Of a stretch of 5,113 nt of DNA, positions 1-5,113 are shown piece after piece. Each line of letters begins with the position of its first letter. The stretch's first letter is position 1. This stretch comes from Nitrospirota bacterium (GTDB lineage Bacteria; Nitrospirota; Thermodesulfovibrionia; Thermodesulfovibrionales; Magnetobacteriaceae), in assembly GCA_015233265.1 (NCBI GenBank), contig JADFXZ010000083.1, positions 1 through 5,113 of the forward strand, written 5' to 3'. Position numbers and translations under genes: made by a program. A model generated the notes under the pieces. The model was not told where the DNA came from. It made no database searches and was given only the letters and a program-made list of their open reading frames with translations.

Positions 1-332
1 CACAGCGTCATCGTAGAGACCACGCAGTCAAACGTGTTTTCACTAAATGACAGCGACTCGGCGCTGCCCTGCACAAACGATATGCGGACGCCTGAGCCGG
101 TGACATATCTCTTAGCACGGTCAATCATCCCAGCGTTTGGCTCGACTGCGGTAACGGATTTTACCTCTGAAGGATAATACTGAACATTTGCCCCGATGCC
201 AAAGCCTATCTCAAGCACATCACCGCGCAAGCCAGCAAGCGTGTCGCGGCGGAGATTCTTTACGATTTCATTTGATGATTCACCCATTTTTTCCATAAAC
301 CACGGGAAAAAGTGCTCACAGTATATACCCAT
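1..332 (-). CDS. Class I SAM-dependent methyltransferase, UbiE/Methyltransf_11 type (3' end outside window)
   Basis: The frame runs from ATG at 332 off the left edge, giving 110 N-terminal residues. The start is supported by AGGAG at 342-346, nine bases upstream, and by an in-frame TAA eight codons before that site's end of the leader. Visible class I Rossmann methyltransferase motifs are: motif I VLEIGFGIGANV at residues 39-50 (SAM-binding glycine loop), motif II with an acidic residue in VEPN at 63-66 (ribose contact), GSAESLSF around 89-96, and FDCVVSTMTL at 101-110, the usual motif IV strand. The short N-terminal stretch before motif I, with a HFFPWFMEKM segment, resembles small UbiE/METTL7-like or phospholipid N-methyltransferases. 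The substrate cannot be read from this part. It lies 104 bases downstream of the dinD remnant, on the same strand, and has no evident link to nitrogen fixation. Methyltransferase assignment is firm; subfamily is inference. Confidence 0.85.
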   Translation of the reverse strand, partial: MGIYCEHFFPWFMEKMGESSNEIVKNLRRDTLAGLRGDVLEIGFGIGANVQYYPSEVKSVTAVEPNAGMIDRAKRYVTGSGVRISFVQGSAESLSFSENTFDCVVSTMTL

Positions 333-436
333 ATGTTGCCGCTCCTGAGGACAGATTTACGTTGTGTCCATTTCCAAAAAGTTTTTGAGATTTAGCCCGT
401 TGTTCTAATCATCGGTTTCCATTTCATATTTTGTTA

Positions 437-751
437 TTATACTGCGCACGGGTCGCCGTTATGCGCGATAAGATAGCAGGCATAGCGGTCAAGCATGATG
501 TCTTGTACTTCCCTTTTGGCACCTTTGCCGAGGTCTATCATTTTGCTGACGTCAGCAAAATGATATGCAATCTCCTGCCCTGCATTCATACAGGAAGCCT
601 TCGTCTTCTCGATTACCTGAACAAAGTTCCTCCGTTCTTTATAATCCAGCAAAACCTGCAATTCCCTCGCCAACCAATACTCAATGCCTGATTCCTCATA
701 TACAGACTCTTCAAATGTTTTGTTGAGTTTCATAATAAGTTCATTTTGCAT
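437..751 (-). pseudogene. DinD-like protein, N-terminal fragment (truncated DNA-damage-inducible protein D family)
   Basis: The 104-residue product matches what I know of the DinD N-terminal region: FEESVYEESGIEYWLARELQ, then RNFVQVIEKTKASC, HFADVSKMIDLGKGAKREV and RYACYLIAHNGDP, with the arrangement seen in E. coli DinD. Family members are roughly 270-280 residues and continue after NGDP into a long charged region. Here the frame ends three codons later (CAV, then two consecutive stop codons), and none of the three frames over the next 100 bases resumes the family sequence. This is therefore probably a gene remnant cut by a rearrangement rather than a simple frameshift. The start at 751 has GAGGGG at 757-762 five bases upstream and a good extended -10 before it, so the fragment may still be expressed. 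DinD is SOS-induced in E. coli; its biochemical role is not settled. No convincing LexA box is visible. A genuine short BRO-N-like protein is the alternative. Confidence 0.75.
536..565. repeat. Perfect 30-bp palindrome inside the dinD remnant
   Basis: The left arm TATCATTTTGCTGAC (536-550) is followed without any spacer by its exact reverse complement GTCAGCAAAATGATA (551-565). Symmetry breaks at the next pair (535/566). The palindrome is in frame with the dinD codons, so both strands read YHFADVSKMI. It could act as a protein-binding dyad or extrude a hairpin, but no function is shown; the family motif HFADVSKM itself favours the symmetry. Confidence 0.95.
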
Positions 752-778
752 ATCATCCCCTCTTATAATCTATTGTTC

Positions 779-787
779 ATTATAACA
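779..787 (-). promoter_or_regulatory. Putative extended -10 promoter element for the dinD remnant
   Basis: On the minus strand the sequence reads TGTTATAAT, a perfect TATAAT hexamer (784-779) preceded by the TGn extension of extended -10 promoters. It lies 28-33 bases upstream of the dinD start and just ahead of its ribosome binding site. No good -35 hexamer is found at 16-18 bases, which is acceptable for an extended -10 site. It is downstream of the probable nif terminator, consistent with a separate transcription unit. Confidence 0.5.
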
Positions 788-824
788 TAAGCAGCTCTAT
801 TGATTCTACAGATGGCACAGAGGG

Positions 825-860
825 AAACGCCGTTACGCATGGACCAGGCATACGGCGTTT
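825..860 (-). terminator. Hairpin after the nif operon, probable transcription terminator
   Basis: AAACGCCGT (825-833) and ACGGCGTTT (852-860) are perfect 9-base inverted arms. Four more pairs can form inside them past one bulged base, leaving a loop of about nine bases. The hairpin begins 14 bases past the stop of the hesA-like gene and precedes the dinD promoter, the expected place for an operon terminator. The trailing T run is only three bases, so intrinsic termination may be weak; an mRNA 3'-end stabilising hairpin is the alternative. Confidence 0.5.
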
Positions 861-873
861 AAGTGATTATCAA

Positions 874-1632
874 TCAGCCGCAGACACGGCACATGGGGTC
901 TGGTCTTATCGTGAGTTTTTTAAAGTCCATGTCGTATGTGTTGAACATCAGCATTTTGCCAATCAGGGGTTTTGCATAACCGGTGATGATTTTTATTGCC
1001 TCAATGGCCATAAAACATCCAAGCGCCCCGGATACCGCCCCAAGTACGGGAAAACCAAGCTCCTGCCAGTTAGGGTCATCCTCTGGAAATACGCAATGCA
1101 GGCATGGCGTTTGTTTTGGGATTACGTTAAACAGATACCCCTCCATAGCGTTCATGGCGGCCTCTACCATTGGTACCCCGAGCTGCACACATGCCTTGTT
1201 TAGTATCCTTCTTTCGTAAAATGTCGGTCTGGCCGAGAGCGCTATGTCAACTGTTGTGACAAGCCGAGCGGCAATCCCTTCTGATATTCGCTCGTCATAG
1301 ATTTCCACCTCGACCTGCGGGTTTAACTCTTCTATGAATTTCTTTGCCTGAATCACTCTGGGCTTTCCAACCCAGTCATCTCTCATCAGAATCTGTCTGT
1401 TGAGGTTGGAAAGCGTCAATGCACCATAGTGAACTATAACCAGTTTCCCTATGCCGGCAGAGGCCAGATATGCCGCCGCCGGGCCTCCGAGGCCTCCTAT
1501 GCCGGCAACCAAGGCAGATTTGCCTTTGAGCGCCATTTGGCAGTCCTGACCAAACCCGCCTAAGGTCATCTGCCTTTTGTAGCGCTCCCTCTCCTGGTCA
1601 GATAAACTCATACTACGTGACCACTGCGTCAT
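874..1632 (-). CDS. hesA: HesA/MoeB/ThiF-family protein associated with NifB (E1-like adenylyltransferase fold)
   Basis: This 252-residue protein has the full MoeB/ThiF layout: RYKRQMTLGGFG near residues 17-28 with the family's N-terminal arginine, the nucleotide-binding glycine loop GIGGLGG at 44-50, SNLNRQ at 75-80, and two Cys pairs, C177/C180 (PCLHC) and C248/C251 (MCRVC), that bind structural zinc in MoeB. Members of the family adenylate the C-terminus of ubiquitin-like sulfur carriers; the nif-linked HesA type is thought to help nitrogenase cofactor or metal supply, without a proven reaction. Several canonical residues differ: the acidic motif before SNLxRQ is VHYG, the DCTDN motif of MoeB is SARPTF (133-138), and the cysteine equivalent to MoeB C187 is missing. 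The ATG at 1632 is chosen over the one at 1611 because of its ribosome site. The gene overlaps the end of nifB by 20 bases and is last in the operon. No sulfur-carrier gene is visible here. Confidence 0.85.
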   Translation of the reverse strand: MTQWSRSMSLSDQERERYKRQMTLGGFGQDCQMALKGKSALVAGIGGLGGPAAAYLASAGIGKLVIVHYGALTLSNLNRQILMRDDWVGKPRVIQAKKFIEELNPQVEVEIYDERISEGIAARLVTTVDIALSARPTFYERRILNKACVQLGVPMVEAAMNAMEGYLFNVIPKQTPCLHCVFPEDDPNWQELGFPVLGAVSGALGCFMAIEAIKIITGYAKPLIGKMLMFNTYDMDFKKLTIRPDPMCRVCG

Positions 1633-2491
1633 AGTCCACTCCCAGCCCTGCCATTACCATCTCAAGCTCCACATCGACGTCCTGCCCAATCAGGCCGCAC
1701 GCGTCAGAACGGCACTGCACGCAGTGCCCCATCTGCGGCAGATACTCAGAACACGTCGCCCTCATCTGGAGTATCTCCGTGTGCGTCGGCCTCTGAATGT
1801 GAGAAAACTCACCTTGCGGTATCAACGGCATCACGTTCATTATCTCTGCCCCGGCCATTGCTGCCCGATGCGCTATCAACGGGATTTCCCTGTCATTTAT
1901 CCCGGGCATCAGCACCGTGTTGACCTTTACCATAAATCCACACTCCACAGCGGCTCTAAGCCCATCGTACTGTTTTTGCAAAAGCAGCTCTGCGCCATCG
2001 ATACCACGTAATCGCGTTCCTTCGTAATCTACCCAAGAGTAAATCCGTGCCGCCGTCTGCGCAAGCACAGCATTTATCGTTATGGTTATGCTGCTTATAC
2101 CGGCCTGTGCTATATCATTAATCCTGTCCGGCAGGAGAAGGCCGTTTGTCGAGATACACAATATCAGCTCCGGAAATCTGGCGCTTATCTCCTTGCAGAG
2201 CGCTGCTGTGGCATCGTTAAAGATAGAATCCCCCGGCCCGGCTATCCCAACGACGCGAAGATTGGTCTTTCTCTCGATAAGGGTCTCCACACGCCCTACC
2301 GCCTCTTCCCGCGTCAACAAACGGCTTGTTATACCCGGCCTGGATTCGTTGGCGCAGTCGTACTTCTTTACGCAGTACCGGCACTGCACATTGCACAGTG
2401 GGGCTACCGGCAGGTGCAGTCGCCCGTACCTGCCGTGCGCCCCTTCCGAAAAACATGGGTGGCTCTCCATCAACTGCTTTTTACTGATCAT
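1613..2491 (-). CDS. nifB: NifB, radical SAM FeMo-cofactor biosynthesis protein (stand-alone form without NifX domain)
   Basis: NifB fuses two [4Fe-4S] units and inserts a SAM-derived carbide and a ninth sulfur to make NifB-co, the 8Fe precursor of nitrogenase cofactors. The 292 residues show the NifB signature: HPCF at 11-14 with SEGAHGRYGRLHLPVAP following, the radical SAM triad C33-x3-C37-x2-C40, then KKYDCANESRPG at 43-53. They also include the SAM-binding stretch GIAGPGD at 82-88, STNG at 114-117 and the C-terminal cluster motif HCVQCRSDACGLIG with C257, C260 and C265. C13 and C46 are likely ligands of the precursor clusters by family knowledge. There is no C-terminal NifX-like domain, unlike proteobacterial NifB of about 460-500 residues; NifX is encoded separately upstream. 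The start at 2491 is preceded by AGGGGG seven bases away. It sits 27 bases after fdxB and overlaps the hesA-like gene. Confidence 0.97.
   Translation of the reverse strand: MISKKQLMESHPCFSEGAHGRYGRLHLPVAPLCNVQCRYCVKKYDCANESRPGITSRLLTREEAVGRVETLIERKTNLRVVGIAGPGDSIFNDATAALCKEISARFPELILCISTNGLLLPDRINDIAQAGISSITITINAVLAQTAARIYSWVDYEGTRLRGIDGAELLLQKQYDGLRAAVECGFMVKVNTVLMPGINDREIPLIAHRAAMAGAEIMNVMPLIPQGEFSHIQRPTHTEILQMRATCSEYLPQMGHCVQCRSDACGLIGQDVDVELEMVMAGLGVDYDAVVT
1639..1643 (-). promoter_or_regulatory. Ribosome binding site deciding the hesA-like start
   Basis: GGGAG lies six bases before the ATG at 1632 and within the nifB coding region. The alternative in-frame ATG at 1611, one base after the nifB stop, has no purine-rich site in front of it. 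The upstream start is therefore preferred, giving overlapping, probably coupled, translation of nifB and the hesA-like gene. Confidence 0.65.
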
Positions 2492-2518
2492 CGCTTGACC
2501 CCCTATGTTTACACCTAT

Positions 2519-2797
2519 TTACATGGCTATGTGGCTGTGACACTTTCTTGTACAAACCCTGGCACACGCCTCACAGCCAATACAGGCCTCAGGATTGGAC
2601 ACCGACATGACCTTATTGCCCAGGTCATCTCCAAACTCGTCTTCACCTTCAAACGGTTTATCTATCAGCTCTAAAACCCCTCTGCCGCAGACCTTATAAC
2701 ACCTGCCGCACCCCAGACACTTATTTATATCGATGGATTCCAAAAACCGTGGTATCCACGCTGCCCCGCCTCTTGTCAAACCAGTTATCTCACCCAT
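2519..2797 (-). CDS. fdxB: Nif-specific ferredoxin III (FdxB type), 2x[4Fe-4S]
   Basis: This 92-residue cytoplasmic protein begins with GEITGLTRGGAAWIPRFLESID, the typical start of nif-associated ferredoxin III. It has two cluster motifs: C27-x2-C30-x2-C33-x3-C37 and C72-x2-C75-x2-C78-x3-C82, with a further Cys at 86. The usual proline after the fourth cysteine is Gly in the first motif and Thr in the second. An acidic insert (EGEDEFGDD, about 50-58) lies between the motifs. It is expected to carry two [4Fe-4S] clusters and to pass electrons to NifB or other cofactor-assembly enzymes; direct donation to nitrogenase reductase is less certain. AGGGGG lies seven bases before the ATG, in the 15-base gap after nifI2. 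Its place directly before nifB supports a role in cofactor biosynthesis. Confidence 0.9.
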   Translation of the reverse strand: MGEITGLTRGGAAWIPRFLESIDINKCLGCGRCYKVCGRGVLELIDKPFEGEDEFGDDLGNKVMSVSNPEACIGCEACARVCTRKCHSHIAM

Positions 2798-2812
2798 TGC
2801 GTTGCCCCCTCG

Positions 2813-3235
2813 CTACACAGCCTCTGCATTCCTTTCTCCGGTTCTGACCGTTACTGATAGCTCAACAGGAGAGACAAATATTTTGCCGTCTCCCGGACTG
2901 CCAGTCTGATTTGCAGTAATTACCGCCTTGACGGCACCCTCTACCAAACCCTCCGGTATCACAACCGTCAACATCTTCTTTGGGACGTATAGGACGGGCT
3001 TTGACAGCTTATGCTCAAGCGCATATACCGACGGCGTGGGCACGAGCTTTACGGCCGATGACAGGTCATCTGCCATCTCGTCGCCATAGTCAACGTTTTT
3101 ATTTACCACGCCCTTTTGCTTGCCGCGTCCGTCCACGCTTTGAATAGTCATAGACGGGTATCCCAGCTCCTCAAGCGCCTTCTTAGTGGCGGCAAGCATA
3201 TGGCGCCGGATTATTATCGTCAGTTCTTTCATCAT
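2813..3235 (-). CDS. nifI2: NifI2, PII-like nitrogenase regulator
   Basis: NifI2 pairs with NifI1 in a hetero-oligomer that binds dinitrogenase and blocks its reduction when 2-oxoglutarate is low (ammonium switch-off). The 140 residues have the PII fold: KELTIIIRRHMLAATKKALEEL at the start, the conserved GRGKQKG at 36-42, and a C-terminal nucleotide-binding strand GSPGDGKIFVSPVE at about 112-125 followed by VRTGE. The segment between GRGKQKG and the next core strand (about 43-86) is much longer than the T-loop of GlnB, the hallmark of NifI2, and contains Y50 and Y71. The first ATG (3235) overlaps the nifI1 stop as ATGA, with GGGGAG eight bases upstream; the next codon is also ATG and cannot be excluded. 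Overlap implies coupled, roughly equimolar synthesis of the two partners. Confidence 0.9.
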   Translation of the reverse strand: MMKELTIIIRRHMLAATKKALEELGYPSMTIQSVDGRGKQKGVVNKNVDYGDEMADDLSSAVKLVPTPSVYALEHKLSKPVLYVPKKMLTVVIPEGLVEGAVKAVITANQTGSPGDGKIFVSPVELSVTVRTGERNAEAV

Positions 3236-3549
3236 AACGTAGTCTCCCCGGTTCTGATGGTGTAAGACTTTTCAACCGGCGTTACAAATACCTTACCGTC
3301 TCCAATAAAGCCGGTCTTTCCCTTTTCCTCGATTATCCCGATGACCTTATCCACGTCTGCGTCCTCTACGACAATGAGGATGAGGGTCTTTGGCAGCTCG
3401 TCATATGTTACCGGACCAATTTGCAGGCCCTTCTGCTTGCCCCTTCCAAACACCGGCATCTTTGTCAACGCTGGAAACCCGGCGCCCTCAAGCGCCAGCA
3501 CTATGTCCTGCTCTTTTTCAGGTCTGATAAACGCTCTAATCATCTTCAT
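3232..3549 (-). CDS. nifI1: NifI1, PII-like nitrogenase regulator
   Basis: This 105-residue protein has the GlnB fold: MIRAFIRPEKEQDIVLALEGAGFPA, then FGRGKQKGLQ at 34-43, a T-loop around VTYDELPKT (47-55), and the ATP-binding C-terminal part TGFIGDGKVFVTPVEKSYTIRTGE at about 79-102. Its T-loop is about four residues shorter than in GlnB/GlnK and does not carry the YRGAEY uridylylation sequence, which marks the NifI1 class rather than a general PII protein. With NifI2 it gives post-translational control of nitrogenase by 2-oxoglutarate, ATP and ADP. The start at 3549 is favoured by GGAGG at 3559-3563, nine bases upstream and inside the last codons of nifX; an ATG two codons further in (3543) would be 15 bases away. 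Its position after nifX is unusual, since these genes normally lie between nifH and nifD. Confidence 0.9.
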   Translation of the reverse strand: MKMIRAFIRPEKEQDIVLALEGAGFPALTKMPVFGRGKQKGLQIGPVTYDELPKTLILIVVEDADVDKVIGIIEEKGKTGFIGDGKVFVTPVEKSYTIRTGETTL

Positions 3550-3550
3550 T

Positions 3551-3973
3551 TTACATTACCTCCGTTTGTTGAACTGGGCAGCTGCCCATCAGTGCCTTTT
3601 TAAGCCACGGGGCAGGTGAATTGTTTATTGTCTCCTGAAGTCTCTGTATTAGTTCTGTTATCACAGAGCCATCGCTTACGCTCATCGGCATTACTGATTT
3701 CTTTACAAGGCGGGCAGCTGCCGGGCCTCCAATCTGCGTGAAGTATATTATCTTACAATCACACAGCAGCTGCACCTTTACCTCTATCTTATCGATATGC
3801 AGCTGGCCGTCATAGCGGCTGTCCTGTATCTCCGCCGTTTCCTCCTCTGAGAATGTCCTGCTTTCGACAAACTCACATCCATCGTACTTAATCTCATATA
3901 CCGCAAACTTGCCGGCCCTGCCAAAGTGCTCATCCACGGTTAAACCGCCCTTAGTGGCAAATGCTATTTTCAT
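3551..3973 (-). CDS. nifX: NifX, FeMo-co precursor carrier protein
   Basis: NifX belongs to the dinitrogenase iron-molybdenum cofactor-binding family and shuttles NifB-co and the VK-cluster between NifB and the NifEN scaffold. The 140 residues begin MKIAFATKGG, followed by VDEHFGRAGKFAVYEI (13-28), which carries the conserved HFG. A central block reads DCKIIYFTQIGGPAAARLVKK (72-92), and the C-terminal PAPWLKKAL (110-118) matches NifX/NifB-type tails. The length is normal for a stand-alone NifX, and no N-terminal NafY-type SAM-like domain is present. GGAGGG lies six bases before the ATG. The start overlaps the nifN stop as ATGA (4 bases), and nifI1 follows after one base, so translation is probably coupled on both sides. 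NifY/NafY relatives share the fold, but the position after nifN favours NifX. Confidence 0.92.
   Translation of the reverse strand: MKIAFATKGGLTVDEHFGRAGKFAVYEIKYDGCEFVESRTFSEEETAEIQDSRYDGQLHIDKIEVKVQLLCDCKIIYFTQIGGPAAARLVKKSVMPMSVSDGSVITELIQRLQETINNSPAPWLKKALMGSCPVQQTEVM
3559..3563 (-). promoter_or_regulatory. Ribosome binding site of nifI1 inside nifX
   Basis: GGAGG is a full core Shine-Dalgarno match embedded in the last codons of nifX, nine bases before the chosen nifI1 ATG. It decides for the start at 3549 over 3543 and suggests that nifI1 is translated from the nifX message. Confidence 0.65.
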
Positions 3974-5113
3974 CTGTGACCCTCCATAAGAATTGTTCCT
4001 ATTTCATTGACCAACTCCGCCGCCCCCCTGTAGCCCACGCGCACCTTTGCAGTATATCCCAGCTGCCTGTGTACGGGAAGCCCCATCTGTAAAATTGGTA
4101 TCTCCAATGCCTTTGCTATCTCTATGCCATGTGAGTTCGTTATCAACAAATCAAAGTCCCCTTTGAGGCAATACATATCACCAACGACCTTTCGCTCAGC
4201 AATTACATGCCTCAGCCTTTGGGATTTGCCCGGGCTGACGGCAAGTTTAAGCGGTGCGCCCATTTCATAGAGCGCTCTGGATAATTGAACGAGATGGTCT
4301 GTCTCAAGGGCGGCACATATGCTCTTGCCGCCATAGAAATAACTGGCGTCGCGTTGGGCATCGATTAATATGTCTCTCTGTACGATGTACCTCTGCGGAG
4401 TTGGGCGGCCGCTTATCACACTAAGCACATTCATAAACCTGTCAACGTCTGACAATGACGAAAGCCCCTCAAAGACTATATAGTCAGTGGCGGATAACGC
4501 CTTAATCTTCTTTGCGGGTGATTCCATCGAAAGGCCGATTGCTATAGTCATCTCGGCGGCAGAAAGCCCCGCAATCTTATCCACGGCAGCCCCGCCACCA
4601 GCCAGCGCCGAAAACCCACGTCTGCTTCCATTCAAAGACGTCAGATCAGGCAGCGTGATGGCTGTGAGGTGGAAGTCACTGACTACGGCCTTTATCTCTG
4701 CAAAATCCCCCGGTGTCAGATGCGGCCCGATGAGCAGATTTATCAGACCTTTTTCTACCGCAGAGTGCCTCAATGACAGAGCCTCCACTGTTTTTTCTAC
4801 CGCAAGGGCATAGCCCTCCTCTAACGAACCCATGTAGTCGGGCGTTGGGACTTGTACGATGTCAACCCCTTCAAGCTGCCCACTCAGTTGTCCAATCACG
4901 CCCTCTACGTCGTCTCCCTTTACCTCCGAAAGTCCGGTGGTAATAACGCCTATCAGGCGCGGCTGCTGTTTTTCACAGATACCCGTTAGTGTATCAGCTA
5001 ATCTCTGATCAGAGCCAAGTACGACATCTTCCATGAAGAGTTTAGTGCTCTGCAGGGAAATCGTCTCTCTGAAGTGATTTGTTAACAGCACCTTTGTCAA
5101 AAACGTACAGCCC
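3970..5113 (-). CDS. nifN: NifN, FeMo-cofactor scaffold subunit (5' end outside window)
   Basis: NifN forms the NifEN heterotetramer with NifE, a structural relative of NifDK on which the NifB-co precursor matures by addition of Mo and homocitrate. The visible frame gives 380 residues starting GCTFLTKVLLTNHFRETISLQ, which aligns with the segment around Cys44 of Azotobacter NifN. About 40 N-terminal residues, including the true start, therefore lie beyond the right edge. The Cys at 5109-5107 is the likely ligand for the shared [4Fe-4S] cluster. Other NifN landmarks are TTGLSEVKGDDVEG, VPTPDYMGSLEEGY, GPHLTPGDFAEIK, the TPQRYIVQR stretch, ITNSHGIEIAKALEIPIL and the terminal RVGYRGAAEL. The frame can be opened at a TTG (5100), but this is not the start because the family sequence continues upstream of it. 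The stop overlaps the nifX start by four bases. NifE and nifHDK are expected further upstream. Confidence 0.94.
   Translation of the reverse strand, partial: GCTFLTKVLLTNHFRETISLQSTKLFMEDVVLGSDQRLADTLTGICEKQQPRLIGVITTGLSEVKGDDVEGVIGQLSGQLEGVDIVQVPTPDYMGSLEEGYALAVEKTVEALSLRHSAVEKGLINLLIGPHLTPGDFAEIKAVVSDFHLTAITLPDLTSLNGSRRGFSALAGGGAAVDKIAGLSAAEMTIAIGLSMESPAKKIKALSATDYIVFEGLSSLSDVDRFMNVLSVISGRPTPQRYIVQRDILIDAQRDASYFYGGKSICAALETDHLVQLSRALYEMGAPLKLAVSPGKSQRLRHVIAERKVVGDMYCLKGDFDLLITNSHGIEIAKALEIPILQMGLPVHRQLGYTAKVRVGYRGAAELVNEIGTILMEGHR

Noticed and set aside
436..441. TATAAT on the minus strand at the dinD stop as a promoter for the methyltransferase
   Set aside because: The hexamer is perfect, but no -35 match (GCATAA at 17 bases) or TGn extension is present, and the region is AT-rich with tandem stop codons. 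Possible but not supported.
431..691. Plus-strand 86-codon frame opposite the dinD remnant
   Set aside because: It is antisense to a recognisable DinD sequence. Its apparent DinD-like decapeptide comes only from the palindrome at 536-565.
801..820. CTGT-containing sequence upstream of dinD as a LexA box
   Set aside because: The two CTGT elements are direct, not inverted, repeats and do not fit CTGT-N8-ACAG or the Gram-positive SOS box.
1449..1507. Direct repeat CTATGCCGGCA at 1449-1459 and 1497-1507
   Set aside because: Both copies encode Ala-Gly-Ile-Gly in the hesA-like glycine-rich region, so the repetition is explained by the protein sequence.
2217..2456. Minus-strand 79-codon frame inside nifB in another frame
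   Set aside because: A shadow of nifB with a composition driven by the coding strand, and no independent evidence.
2082..2498. Plus-strand 138-codon frame opposite nifB
   Set aside because: No family features and no ribosome site. It is fully antisense to the conserved NifB coding sequence.
4487..4813. Plus-strand 108-codon frame opposite nifN
   Set aside because: Antisense to conserved NifN sequence, low complexity in Ala and Ser, no ribosome site or family match.
5098..5100. TTG as start codon of the nifN-like frame
   Set aside because: The frame continues to the window edge with GCTF, which matches the conserved Gly-Cys region of NifN upstream of this codon. The gene is simply cut by the window.

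Overview
The window holds the distal part of a nitrogen-fixation (nif) operon, followed downstream by a truncated DinD-like gene and the start of a SAM-dependent methyltransferase. Every supported gene is on the minus strand. The co-occurrence of NifN, NifX, two PII-like NifI proteins, a nif-specific two-cluster ferredoxin (FdxB type), a stand-alone NifB and a HesA/MoeB-like protein points to an anaerobic diazotroph. NifI1/NifI2 pairs are characteristic of methanogens and strictly anaerobic bacteria (clostridia, sulfate and metal reducers, Nitrospirota). I cannot fix the taxon from the sequence; an anaerobic bacterium with strong Shine-Dalgarno sites and moderate GC content is the best description.

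Layout in direction of transcription (right to left): nifN (5' end outside the window, 5113-3970), nifX (3973-3551), nifI1 (3549-3232), nifI2 (3235-2813), fdxB (2797-2519), nifB (2491-1613) and a hesA/moeB-like gene (1632-874). Gaps run from a 20-base overlap to 27 bases, with ATGA-type overlaps at nifN/nifX and nifI1/nifI2, so this is almost certainly one transcript. A hairpin at 825-860 follows the last nif gene and is the likely operon end. Next come a promoter-like extended -10 (779-787), a DinD-like reading frame that stops after the N-terminal third of the family (751-437), a 104-base spacer with no recognisable gene, and a methyltransferase (332 to the left edge).

Functionally, NifB builds the Fe-S-carbide precursor (NifB-co) of FeMo-co. 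NifX carries precursors, NifN with NifE (outside the window) is the scaffold on which the cofactor matures, and FdxB is a likely electron donor or cluster carrier for these steps. NifI1/NifI2 sense 2-oxoglutarate and ATP/ADP and shut off nitrogenase when ammonium is available. The hesA-like protein is a nif-associated member of the ThiF/MoeB E1-like family with an unproven role.

The points most worth a second look are a perfect 30-bp palindrome inside the dinD remnant that encodes the same ten residues on both strands, the loss of canonical acidic and cysteine residues in the HesA-like protein, and the placement of nifI1-nifI2 behind nifX instead of between nifH and nifD. I do not see a wholly new system. 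No CRISPR array, tRNA, rRNA or insertion sequence was found.
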